Source of the DNA: an uncultured Lachnospiraceae bacterium
GTDB taxonomy: Bacteria; Bacillota; Clostridia; Lachnospirales; Lachnospiraceae
Direction of reading: 5' to 3'
Assembly (NCBI GenBank): GCA_910584945.1
Contig: CAJUDY010000040.1
Span: forward strand, 1 to 36,571
DNA length: 36,571 bases
The position numbers and the translations under genes are program-made. The notes beneath the pieces were generated by a model. That model had not been told where the DNA came from and made no database searches. It worked only from the letters and a program-made list of their open reading frames with translations. Shown in pieces: positions 24,080 through 31,884 of the stretch (positions within the stretch are counted from its first letter, which is position 1; the number at the start of each line of letters is the position of its first letter).

Positions 24080-24545
24080 CTAATTCCAGTATTCGCTTAC
24101 CTGCTCTCTGGATACACTCTGGTAAATCTCCGTCTTAATAATCGCCTGGTATGCGGACTCGAAATCAAGGCCCATCTTCTGCAGGAGCAGCCTCTTTGCG
24201 CTTTCCTTGTCCATTTTTTTCGTCAGAGCCTGCAGCCAGACATGCTGCTCACCCTCCAGTTCCCTGGAAACCACAATCTGTGTCGGAAAGTATACTTTCT
24301 CTTCTATGTAGTATATCCCTTTGCAGGGACTGTGAACAATAAAATCTTTTCTTTCCAGCTCCCGCAGCAATTTTCCGGTTTCGACTCCCTGATCAATGTA
24401 ATAGTCACATCATCAGGTCGATTTCCAATGGCTTGGTATTCAGATTATACTCCCGGATAAATTTCAGGTGGTCTCTGTCTTTCTTCAGGATCAGCTCCAT
24501 GGCCGAACAAAACTCCGGATGCCACTGTATCTTTAATTCCTCCAT
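24080..24545 (-). pseudogene. Remnant of a Lachnospiraceae PD-(D/E)XK nuclease-like protein
   Basis: The 5' part from ATG at 24545 encodes MEELKIQWHPEFCSAMELIL and continues to KPLEIDLM. It then loses the central segment and, in a shifted frame, resumes with the C-terminal half (LLRELERKDFIVHSPCKGIYYI, then FPTQIVVSRELEGEQHVWLQAL). Intact relatives, from memory, are about 210 aa and have the conserved nuclease-like middle that is missing here. So an internal deletion and at least one frameshift have destroyed the gene. A good ribosome site (AGGAGA) and a perfect consensus promoter remain upstream. Function of intact members is not established. Confidence 0.75.
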
Positions 24546-24676
24546 CGCACGGTATCTCCTTTTTATTATACCTTAGAATACTTCTTTCCACAATCATCGG
24601 GATTGAGAAACAATTGGTTATATTCACTTTTCTTCTGTGGGTTTTTCAAAGATATTTCAGAACGTAAGATGCTGAC

Positions 24677-24705
24677 ATTATATATCATCAGTTACTTTTT
24701 GTCAA
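24677..24705 (-). promoter_or_regulatory. Perfect consensus sigma-A promoter upstream of the pseudogene
   Basis: The minus strand reads TTGACA (24705-24700), exactly 17 bases, then TATAAT (24682-24677). It is the only full consensus match with optimal spacing found in the window. The transcript would cross the pseudogene and reach the hairpin before the epimerase operon. Confidence 0.8.
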
Positions 24706-24729
24706 TATGCCGCGAACATCCATGGAGAA

Positions 24730-24757
24730 TTCTATCAGCATGTGCGGGCTGATAGAA
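24730..24757. other. Hairpin downstream of the secreted-protein gene
   Basis: TTCTATCAGC (24730-24739) pairs perfectly with GCTGATAGAA (24748-24757) around an 8-base loop. No T tract follows on the minus strand, so it may be a weak terminator or an RNA-stabilising stem for the gene ending at 24813. Confidence 0.45.
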
Positions 24758-24812
24758 GCATGAAATTTTCAATGTACGTCAAAATATTCCTTAAATTTTA
24801 CAGTAACATATT

Positions 24813-26051
24813 TTAGTCCATAGTCGTTGCAGAAGCGTCCATATCCTCTACCGGCTCATCCGGCTTATTTAATTCCTTTGCCTGTTCTTCCTCTGGCGCG
24901 CCAGATTCATCTTTCAAGTCTTCAGCCCCGGCGGATTCATCTGCAAAACTGTCATTATCGGACTCTTCTGCTTTATTGTCGGGGGATTCTTCTTTGGCAG
25001 CATCGCTATCCTCTGTCGGCTCATCCGGCTTATCGGATTCCTGCGGCTGTTCTTCCTCTGGTACACCAGATTCATCTTTTGATTCTTCTGCCGCAACAGA
25101 TTCATCCGCGGAACTGTCATTGCCTGGCTCTTCCTCTTTATTGCCAGGGGCTTCCTCCTTTACAGCGCCGTTATCCTCAGAATCCGGACTGTACTCATCT
25201 GTAGTTACCCCGCCGTCTGATCCATTCCCCTCTGATACCTGGGGCTTTGTATCAATCTCTGCCTTTCCTGCCGGATCTTCGTCTCCTCTCACAAGCTCTT
25301 TATCTCCCTCCACAGGTTTTTCGTCTCCGTCCGCCACATCCGAGTCATCGGGAATTACAGGCTCTACACTCCACGAAACTGTCACATACGGAGTGCCGCT
25401 TATACCTGTCCAGTCACCCTTCTCATTACAGGCGCCTGTCAGTCCAAAAGAATAAGTGTCAAAAGCCACATCTTCAGTCTGGCAGATATACCCGTATTCT
25501 CCTGCATCCTCGTCAAGCACATATGCATAAGCATCCAGCGGCGCCCGGTCGAGATTTACGGTGACAGACACTTCGCCATCCTCCGACAAAGGCTGCTCAT
25601 TTCCCTCGTTATCCACAAGAGCCAGATACAGATCGCACGACTCTCTTTCTTCAAACCAATCCTCCTGTATAACGAAAATCCCATCTATATTTTCAAGCTT
25701 CGCTGTGATCGTCAATTCCACGGGAACCGTACTTTTGTTGATGATCTTCAGTCTGTCACTTCTACTTGAAAGTGTATACTCACTTTCATCACGGTTATAA
25801 AAAAGAAGGTATGTGTCTTCCTCCACTGTGATGTCCCCGCTGGAATCGCCAAATGTGTTATAAAAGATATGAAGCGGATCAATGAAGAAGCTGAACGGAT
25901 CTCTTTCTTCCACCACAGGAAGAACAACGGATACGACCTCCTTGTCTTCCGTTGGTACCGTAACACCCTCCGCGGCATAGACTTCGTTCTGGCATAAAAC
26001 TACTGCCAGTATCGGTAAAAATGCTAACCTGTTCATTAGATTTCTTTTCAT
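24813..26051 (-). CDS. Secreted acidic repeat protein
   Basis: A 412-aa predicted exported protein of unknown function. A signal peptide (MKRNLMNRLAFLPILAVVLC, cleavage probably near AYAAEG-like sequence around 25-28) precedes a beta-rich region (about 70-235). That region resembles surface proteins of Lachnospiraceae: LKIINKSTVPVELTITAKL, FDTYSFGLTGACNEKGDW and PYVTVSWSVEP. From about 236 the protein is an extremely acidic Glu/Asp/Ser/Pro tail including two 55-residue tandem repeats. No LPxTG anchor or C-terminal membrane segment is present, so it is probably released or held by charge. GGGAGGAATAA precedes the ATG. It is monocistronic between the pseudogene and the toxin-antitoxin pair. Confidence 0.85.
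   Translation of the reverse strand: MKRNLMNRLAFLPILAVVLCQNEVYAAEGVTVPTEDKEVVSVVLPVVEERDPFSFFIDPLHIFYNTFGDSSGDITVEEDTYLLFYNRDESEYTLSSRSDRLKIINKSTVPVELTITAKLENIDGIFVIQEDWFEERESCDLYLALVDNEGNEQPLSEDGEVSVTVNLDRAPLDAYAYVLDEDAGEYGYICQTEDVAFDTYSFGLTGACNEKGDWTGISGTPYVTVSWSVEPVIPDDSDVADGDEKPVEGDKELVRGDEDPAGKAEIDTKPQVSEGNGSDGGVTTDEYSPDSEDNGAVKEEAPGNKEEEPGNDSSADESVAAEESKDESGVPEEEQPQESDKPDEPTEDSDAAKEESPDNKAEESDNDSFADESAGAEDLKDESGAPEEEQAKELNKPDEPVEDMDASATTMD
24846..25175 (-). repeat. Two 165-bp in-frame tandem repeats
   Basis: Residues 293-347 and 348-402 of the secreted protein align without gaps over 55 positions. Shared blocks include KDESG, PEEEQ and KPDEP. Units are at 25011-25175 and 24846-25010. 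Divergence between units shows the duplication is not recent. Confidence 0.8.
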
Positions 26052-26121
26052 TTATTCCTCCCACCCTTCTCGATCTGATTCATTTTCCCACTCCCTCTAT
26101 TCTCAGACTGTCGTTTCCGTC

Positions 26122-26176
26122 CAAAACAAAAACCTGATATAAGCTGGTTGATTTTATCTTCCATACTTATATCAGG
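26122..26176 (-). terminator. Terminator of the toxin-antitoxin operon; palindrome copy 2
   Basis: CCTGATATAAG (26133-26143) and CTTATATCAGG (26166-26176) form an 11-base-pair stem with a 22-base loop. On the minus strand it is followed by TTTTTGTTTTGG, 27 bases past the toxin stop. The arms match those of the hairpin at 23987-24041. Confidence 0.7.
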
Positions 26177-26202
26177 CTTTATCATACCCTGTTCTAAACT
26201 CT

Positions 26203-26544
26203 TTAGAAATAATCCTTTGAAGCTCCACATTCTTTTTTTAGAATACTTTCCCAATTGGCTTTATTATATAAAATTCTGATAATATATACCGTATCAAACT
26301 GTGACGCATAATAATAGAAAATATTGTAATTATTGAAACGAGTCATTCGCAAACCTATATTCCTTAAAAGTTCATCTCCAACTAATGGATGCTTTTCCGG
26401 ATAGTAGCTCAGGTTTTCCGCCGCATCCAATATTCCATTTGCAATTCTTTCGGAAGCCGACGGGTTACAGAGTTCCACAAAAATATAATATTCTATGTTC
26501 TGTAAATCATATTCTGCCGGCTCCGTAAACATAACCTTAGCCAC
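26203..26544 (-). CDS. Type II toxin, RelE/ParE family
   Basis: A 113-aa ParE/RelE-superfamily toxin. The N-terminal helices (EPAEYDLQNIEYYIFVEL, then ASERIANGILDAAENLSYYPEKHPLVG) and the beta-sheet with LRMTRFNNYNIFYYYA and DTVYIIRILYNKANWESIL follow the family pattern. Such toxins either block gyrase (ParE) or cleave ribosome-bound mRNA (RelE), and the sequence alone does not decide. The GTG at 26544 overlaps the antitoxin gene by 8 bases; ATG at 26532 is an alternative start. Confidence 0.88.
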   Translation of the reverse strand: MAKVMFTEPAEYDLQNIEYYIFVELCNPSASERIANGILDAAENLSYYPEKHPLVGDELLRNIGLRMTRFNNYNIFYYYASQFDTVYIIRILYNKANWESILKKECGASKDYF

Positions 26545-26704
26545 GTTGTTTCCTTTTTTCCTCCAGCCTCTTTCTCACTTGATCAATCGTACTGACTCTT
26601 CCATCCTGCAAAGCCTTGTAACCCTCGCCAATCAATCGGTAAAGCTCCAACTTCACAGTGTCCGACGATTCTTCAAAAGTTCTCTGTCTATCTGTCACCA
26701 GCAT
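26537..26704 (-). CDS. Antitoxin of the RelE/ParE pair
   Basis: A 55-aa protein immediately upstream of, and overlapping, the toxin gene, the normal order for type II pairs. It is helical and charged (TVKLELYRLIGEGYKALQDG, then a basic IDQVRKRLEEKRKQRG end), consistent with a toxin-neutralising tail. The DNA-binding part is very short, so the fold family is not certain. The start at 26704 has GGAGG 7 bases upstream, and a promoter (TTGCAG, 17, TATTAT) lies just before. The pair is probably self-repressed, as is usual for such operons. Confidence 0.8.
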   Translation of the reverse strand: MLVTDRQRTFEESSDTVKLELYRLIGEGYKALQDGRVSTIDQVRKRLEEKRKQRG

Positions 26705-26730
26705 ATGACCACCTCCGTATCGCTGATTAT

Positions 26731-26759
26731 ATAATAGCATAATCTCCGGTTTTCTGCAA
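26731..26759 (-). promoter_or_regulatory. Promoter of the toxin-antitoxin operon
   Basis: The minus strand reads TTGCAG (26759-26754), 17 bases, then TATTAT (26736-26731). It lies about 27 bases upstream of the antitoxin ATG. Confidence 0.6.
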
Positions 26760-26767
26760 TCATATTC

Positions 26768-26781
26768 CCGATATAAGTATG
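26768..26781 (+). repeat. Half-copy of the GATATAAG repeat
   Basis: CCGATATAAGTATG followed by AA matches one arm of the hairpin at 23987-24041 in inverse orientation (CCTGATATAAGTATGAA on the minus strand there). No second arm is present. Confidence 0.45.
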
Positions 26782-26837
26782 AAATTATCAATGTGCATCT
26801 TTCAAAAATTATAAACTGGTGAAAGTTTCCCTCAAAA

Positions 26838-28877
26838 TCATCCAATTAGATCTTTCATGTCCGTCGTTCTTCCAAAGAATGGGTCCTCTACCTTAAACGC
26901 CAAAAAGTTCTCGTCTTTGATCTTAATCTTATTTACAAGAGCCAGAAGCTTCTCATCCAGTTTTTTATTCTCTGTTCTCGCCACATCCGGCAAAATCGCC
27001 AGATAATCCTCAAAATACGCCGTGATCCCGCGCTGCGCCTGTTCAAAACATTTTATATTTTCATCTGTACGCGTCTCCTTGACGAATACAGGATTCCCAT
27101 CTGCATCAAACTCCTCCATCTGCGAATAAGGCGACGTCAGTATCGTTTCAAGAATATAGTAATTCTCAAAAATAGCGCTGGCATTCTTTTCTTCGTCTGA
27201 ATAAAACGGCTCAATATCCACCCCTTTGTCAGCCATGAATTCAGGCTCCAATTGAAGAAAATAAAACCCTTTTATACGACAGGGAAACAGTTTCTGCAGG
27301 TACATCTGCGTTGTACCCTTGGCAACAAAATCAAATATAGCGATATTGGAATCCTGAATGTCCAACTTTTCTATATATTTTTTATAAAATTCCCGCTGGG
27401 CTCTCGCTTTCAGAAGAATCTCCTTTTTCCATTCCATATGATTGATCTCATTTGCCGAAATTCCAAAACGCGTTTTTAAAGCTTCTTCCGATGTACCAGA
27501 ATATTTCATGCTGTCAACATAAGCGATGTCTTCCTCGTTTTCCATGCCAGCACGTATCGCCGCCGTTCTGGACGAGAGGAAGTATACCGCGTTCGTACAG
27601 GATGATATCTCCTTAAATAATCGTCCAGGAAGGTACCCGTCCCGGGCGCAGAAAAGCAACTGCCTGTATCCCTCCGCCTCTGCCTTCCTATTCATCCAGA
27701 GAAGAAAATCTGTAAACATAGGCGCGCAAAACAGATAACCGATTTCAAACGCGCTTTCTACCGCCAGCTTACGCTCTTCCTCTTCAAACCAGAAGGGATT
27801 GTTGAATAAATGCGCGATAAACATCCCAACCTTCGTTCTGTCTGCCAATGTATCCATATCGCTCACGATCCCCAGGCCGCCAAGCGCCTCAAACAAATCC
27901 ATGCCACTGTATATGCGATAAGTCTCTATTCCATACCCCACAGCTTTTTCGATATCCGCCAACTCATCATCCCCGATATGTAAGATCTTCTTTGAGGGAT
28001 ATTCGTCCTTTAAAACTTCATACAATTTCTGCGTCTTGGATGTGCCAAGTTCACTTGATACCAGAATCCTGTCCGCACCGCTCAAACCGAATCGTTTCAG
28101 AATCTTTCCTGTCTGCACCTCCGAATAATAACTGTCTGTTGTAATGACAACCTGTTTCCCTTCCGCTACAAACCTGCGAAAAATATTGCAAACCGCGTCT
28201 CTAGACCGCATAACGTCAAAATCGGTCTCCCATTCCATTGTAGCCAATTCGGAAGCCGTGATAAAACCTCCCCCGACTCTCTTAAGTACAAGTTGATATA
28301 TAGCTTCCAGTCCTGGTGCACCAACTTTTGAAAGCTCTTTCTCCGCATACAGCCTGTGTTTTGCAAAATCCAGCAGACAGATCCCTTTTTCACGCAATCT
28401 AAGATCAACCAGTTCAAAAACATCCGTATAAGTAAAGACTTTTCTCGTAATCAACGTGTCAAATAAATCAAAGCTGATCACATCGGCATCAGAAGCCATA
28501 TCGAAAAGTCTCTGTTTCGTGTCTCCGCTCAGGCTTTTGAACTCATAGCAGATCTCCGTATCCTCCAACAAATCCCTGCCCCTTACATCAAAAAGGGCAA
28601 TGTCATGCACACGGCAAAAATCGCCGATTTTTTTCGCAATTGTCTTGCATGACCCGGGACGAGCCACGACGATGATCAGACTCACACCCCTCGACAGTGT
28701 TTCAGAGACAGGCATGATCGGATAACCGTAAATCTCTCCATTGTCTCGGAATCCGTCTAACAGACCTTCGATCAAAAGCGCTCTCCCATGTTCTGCCAGA
28801 AACCGCTCTGTCTCCGTCCCAATCCCATAGATCGCTGTCTTTTCGTTCTTATACTGGTTTATAATCGTCTCAATCAC
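26838..28877 (-). CDS. HAD-like protein with N-terminal Rossmann-like domain
   Basis: A 679-aa cytoplasmic protein of the surface-glycan operon. Residues 8-100 form the operon's recurring Rossmann-like domain (KTAIYGIGTETERF). A HAD-superfamily domain follows (about 133-320): nucleophile motif SFDLFDTLITR with Asp137, motif II VVITTDSYYSE, and HIGDDELADIEKA with acidic motif IV. The +2 acid of classical phosphatases is Phe, as in many FDxFDT members. The large C-terminal region (about 350-679) contains FCARDGYLPGRLF and is family-specific but unassigned. Such HAD proteins recur in capsule and LPS loci. The GTG start at 28877 overlaps the Stealth stop by four bases (GTGA). It is the last gene of the run. 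Confidence 0.8.
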   Translation of the reverse strand: MIETIINQYKNEKTAIYGIGTETERFLAEHGRALLIEGLLDGFRDNGEIYGYPIMPVSETLSRGVSLIIVVARPGSCKTIAKKIGDFCRVHDIALFDVRGRDLLEDTEICYEFKSLSGDTKQRLFDMASDADVISFDLFDTLITRKVFTYTDVFELVDLRLREKGICLLDFAKHRLYAEKELSKVGAPGLEAIYQLVLKRVGGGFITASELATMEWETDFDVMRSRDAVCNIFRRFVAEGKQVVITTDSYYSEVQTGKILKRFGLSGADRILVSSELGTSKTQKLYEVLKDEYPSKKILHIGDDELADIEKAVGYGIETYRIYSGMDLFEALGGLGIVSDMDTLADRTKVGMFIAHLFNNPFWFEEEERKLAVESAFEIGYLFCAPMFTDFLLWMNRKAEAEGYRQLLFCARDGYLPGRLFKEISSCTNAVYFLSSRTAAIRAGMENEEDIAYVDSMKYSGTSEEALKTRFGISANEINHMEWKKEILLKARAQREFYKKYIEKLDIQDSNIAIFDFVAKGTTQMYLQKLFPCRIKGFYFLQLEPEFMADKGVDIEPFYSDEEKNASAIFENYYILETILTSPYSQMEEFDADGNPVFVKETRTDENIKCFEQAQRGITAYFEDYLAILPDVARTENKKLDEKLLALVNKIKIKDENFLAFKVEDPFFGRTTDMKDLIG

Positions 28878-29881
28878 TTCTCAAATGAACTCCTTTGCGG
28901 AAATAATGATTCTAAGGCAGCGTTTATAGCTTCTTTCATCACCTCAAATTCATCCGGCGTACAATTCTCGTTAAAGCTGATCATTGGATAAGCTTTATGA
29001 CGTATTGCGTATACAACGTCCTGATATGTATCAATCGTAGGAAAATAAACTTTTCCATGCGTCCTGCGGGGATAAAATTCTCCTGTACACAATTGCCAGT
29101 ACCTAACCAAATACTGCGTAACGTCCGCCGCCCCCCGAAAGCGGTCTTTCGATCCTGCATCCAATGCATCAGGTTCCATCTCCCACAAATGCGCCAACGT
29201 TGATTTTTTCATCGCATTTGCCATATGCGGATCATAAAATCCCGGAAAGTCATACCAGTACGCACAGGCTCTGGTTCTCTCTAAACGGTCCCCGTAATCT
29301 TCGCAGTACCACTTTCCCCAGTTTTCTTTCTGTACCTCCCGCTTTTGGAAATATTTATTGATGATGAACATATTGTTCACCTGCGCATACCGCGTCGCCC
29401 TTGATACCGCTCCAAACGATGTCGTGGTAATGATATTTTCGACTGCTTCGTCACAGACCAGGTCATTCCGGAAATAATATTCCTCACTCACTGTCAGTAA
29501 CGGAAACACGTCGTCACTGAACAGGATAAAGTTCTCCGACAGTTCCCCGATCCTGTGGATGTTCATCTCAATCGTATTCGAATTGAAGGTCGGAAGATAC
29601 TGATCAGGGATGTATTCATCATGTCTGACTAGCTTAAGCCTCTCGTTATCTGTTTTCAAAAATTCTGGCACATGCCCACAGGTGATCAAAAAAATCCGGT
29701 TGTACCATGACATACATGTCTCAATGGCCCTGAACCAAAGGTGCAGGTTGTCCCAGCATTGAAAACGCATATTGGACGCTTCAAACCCATTGCCCGCTTC
29801 ATATTTTGCTTTCTCCTTCTGCCATTCCAAATCCTTCTCATCCACCCATGGAATGACAATATCAATCGGACGATTGCTCAT
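28874..29881 (-). CDS. Stealth-family sugar-phosphotransferase
   Basis: A 335-aa Stealth protein. CR1 is IDIVIPWVDEKDLEWQ near the N-terminus. CR2 includes RFQCWDNLHLWFRAIE and NRIFLITCGHVPEFLK. CR3/CR4 features include FSDDVFPL and a late HKAYPMISFN region. Stealth enzymes form phosphodiester links by transferring hexose-1-phosphate from a nucleotide sugar, and build phosphate-containing capsules and host-like glycans. The start at 29881 is preferred to an in-frame TTG at 29893, because GGGGAGG lies just before it, though spacing (about 4) is short. It overlaps the methyltransferase gene by 20 bases and the HAD gene by four. It is the only complete modifying enzyme in the run without the recurring Rossmann-like domain. 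Confidence 0.88.
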   Translation of the reverse strand: MSNRPIDIVIPWVDEKDLEWQKEKAKYEAGNGFEASNMRFQCWDNLHLWFRAIETCMSWYNRIFLITCGHVPEFLKTDNERLKLVRHDEYIPDQYLPTFNSNTIEMNIHRIGELSENFILFSDDVFPLLTVSEEYYFRNDLVCDEAVENIITTTSFGAVSRATRYAQVNNMFIINKYFQKREVQKENWGKWYCEDYGDRLERTRACAYWYDFPGFYDPHMANAMKKSTLAHLWEMEPDALDAGSKDRFRGAADVTQYLVRYWQLCTGEFYPRRTHGKVYFPTIDTYQDVVYAIRHKAYPMISFNENCTPDEFEVMKEAINAALESLFPQRSSFEK

Positions 29882-30842
29882 TTTCCTCCCCAATCTTATA
29901 GATGTTTAGCAGCGGATCATACAGATCCACCCTGACCTGAAGATAAAGCCGCACGTTGCCGCCTTCAACAACTTCCCTATGGTAAAATGGATTCCCATAT
30001 ACAAGAAAGATATCCCTGTTTCTTCTTTTTCTGCTTTCAAGGATGTTATGTACCACTTTTCGCACCCCGTTCTCTCCAAATGGATTGTAAAGGAAAAAAA
30101 TGCTGTATCCGTCAATATCCTTGTACTCTGTCGCATCTCCCGTCACAATATCCGCAGAAACGTCCAGTTTATTCATATTATTTCTGCAGATCTTTGCAAT
30201 ATCAGCATTCCATTCAATGCCGCCGACTTTTACCATTTCACTCATTACGGCCATCAAAAGAATCTGACCCTTTCCGCACCCGATGTCCATAAAGCTTTTT
30301 TCACAGGGAAGATTTTTGATCTCCTCAAAAACATGGTCAATCGATGAATGGTCAAAGGGCTTGCTTTCATAGTATTCTCCGCTGTACAAGTCAGGTCGTT
30401 CTTCCTTTGTGACATAAGAAAAATCAACATCTTTGTACTTTCTTTCCAGATGTTCCAAGTAACTTCCTCCAACCTCACTGCGGATATCAAAATAGTCCCT
30501 GTTCTTTTCGCAGCCAAGTTCCGCAAGCTGTTTTTCTACTCTTTCATCTTTCCTGATTGTGAGCAGAATTATATATTCTTTCAGATCTACATACCATAGC
30601 AAAGACGACCGGCATATATTGCCCTGTATATACCCGCAGGGCAGCGTAATGTATTCATCAATGTAGTAAGAAACTGGTATTCTTCCGTCAATATCACAGA
30701 TCAGATGCGTCAGAAACGCGCCGCCCTTTCCGCATCCCCAGACAATCAATTTTCTTTTCTTCTGAATTGCGTGTGTCACAATGTCTGATACATACGCATA
30801 CATATCTCCCATAAGGGCTTTTCTTTTCTCACCAATCTGCAT
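29862..30842 (-). CDS. SAM methyltransferase with N-terminal Rossmann-like domain
   Basis: A 326-aa two-domain protein. Residues 30-120 match the recurring domain (KLIVWGCGKGGAFLTHL, then SYYIDEYI). The C-terminal half is a class I SAM-dependent methyltransferase with motif I FMDIGCGKGQILLMA near 190, GIEWN as the acidic loop, and a NPFGENG segment where the catalytic NPP(Y/F)-like motif would lie. It probably methylates a sugar or phosphate group of the surface polymer, but O-, N- or other specificity is not readable. The ATG at 30842 is preferred, with AAGGAG 6 bases upstream. It overlaps the PIG-L gene by 14 bases and the Stealth gene by 20. Confidence 0.82.
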   Translation of the reverse strand: MQIGEKRKALMGDMYAYVSDIVTHAIQKKRKLIVWGCGKGGAFLTHLICDIDGRIPVSYYIDEYITLPCGYIQGNICRSSLLWYVDLKEYIILLTIRKDERVEKQLAELGCEKNRDYFDIRSEVGGSYLEHLERKYKDVDFSYVTKEERPDLYSGEYYESKPFDHSSIDHVFEEIKNLPCEKSFMDIGCGKGQILLMAVMSEMVKVGGIEWNADIAKICRNNMNKLDVSADIVTGDATEYKDIDGYSIFFLYNPFGENGVRKVVHNILESRKRRNRDIFLVYGNPFYHREVVEGGNVRLYLQVRVDLYDPLLNIYKIGEENEQSSD

Positions 30843-31884
30843 CCGCAACTCCTTCCAGCAGGCTTCTCAAAGAATATATTCTCTTAAATCCGGCTGATTT
30901 TAACCTTTTTTCAATATCTGGATATTCATAAACAACCGTTACGACAACCGGCAACACGGGTTCCGCCTTTTCCAAAGGGACCACCGGTATTTTATCGCTG
31001 CCAAACTGTCCTGCCCTGCGATCTATGACCGCCTTTATCTTAATTCCGGAATTGGACAATTCTCGGATCAGCAGTTTCCCAAGTTCTCCATATCCATATA
31101 CATAAACCGTAGTTATTCCTCGCATCGACAAGTCGTCAGCTACTCTGATGCCTTTCAAAAGCCTCAAAGCCCATCTTTTTAATACCCAGCCATTGACGCG
31201 TTCCTTCTGTAACAGCATCTCTGTCTCCGAAATCACCGGTTCTGTTTTTTCAGATAAATCTACCGCCTCATATACTTCCAGTTTCTTTTCCGGCATACGG
31301 CAAAGTGTCGCGCGATAACACGCGCATTGTTCTGCTAAAACATCATAAGGAAGTTCCTTTAACTGAGACCTATGTATACGTATCAACCTGCATTTTTCTT
31401 CTACGACATCGGAAATATCCAGAAAATGCGTGGGCGACTGCAAAGGCGTATGGACTTCATACAGATAACACTCCGGCATTTCTTTAGCAACCGTCCTTTT
31501 TGCCGCCTCCCTGACGCACAGAAACGCTGCTTTATGGTCGGGATGATCCTCCAATATCCCGGTAACAAATATCTTGCTGTATTCCTTCAAACAGATTCCG
31601 ACCATGCAATCTGTATGAGAAAGCAGGGTTCCGTCTTCTATGTCAAACATCCTGAAACCACCTATATTCAGATGTTTCATTTCACTAAGAAATTCCTGTT
31701 TCCTGATCTGCTTCTCTTTCTCAGGCGCAGTATCTCCCTGTCCCTGTCTTCCATCGGTCAATACGATCACCTCACACTGTTTGGCATATTTCCACAGGAC
31801 TCCGCCGACCCCTATACATTCATCATCCGGATGCGGCGCAATAATCAATATACGGTCGTCGTCTGTAATGTCAAGCGCTTTCAT
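30829..31884 (-). CDS. PIG-L/LmbE deacetylase with C-terminal Rossmann-like domain
   Basis: A 351-aa fusion. Residues 8-210 are a zinc-dependent PIG-L N-deacetylase: IIAPHPDDE (15-22) with zinc ligands and the catalytic Asp, and the second zinc motif DHPDH near 113-117. Family members remove the N-acetyl group from GlcNAc-containing substrates. Residues 256-345 are the recurring domain (TVYVYGYGELGKLLIREL, then KAVIDRR). A short helical linker connects them. GGGGGATAG precedes the ATG. It is directly coupled to the GNAT-type gene (14-base overlap), which suggests deacetylation followed by re-acylation. Confidence 0.86.
   Translation of the reverse strand: MKALDITDDDRILIIAPHPDDECIGVGGVLWKYAKQCEVIVLTDGRQGQGDTAPEKEKQIRKQEFLSEMKHLNIGGFRMFDIEDGTLLSHTDCMVGICLKEYSKIFVTGILEDHPDHKAAFLCVREAAKRTVAKEMPECYLYEVHTPLQSPTHFLDISDVVEEKCRLIRIHRSQLKELPYDVLAEQCACYRATLCRMPEKKLEVYEAVDLSEKTEPVISETEMLLQKERVNGWVLKRWALRLLKGIRVADDLSMRGITTVYVYGYGELGKLLIRELSNSGIKIKAVIDRRAGQFGSDKIPVVPLEKAEPVLPVVVTVVYEYPDIEKRLKSAGFKRIYSLRSLLEGVADADW

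Noticed and set aside
24730..24757. Strong terminator for the secreted-protein gene
   Set aside because: The stem is perfect but no T tract follows on the minus strand, so it is kept only as a hairpin.
24827..25564. Plus-strand open frames opposite the secreted repeat protein
   Set aside because: They arise from the biased Glu/Asp/Ser codons of the true minus-strand gene; Leu/Pro/Ser repeats mirror its repeats.
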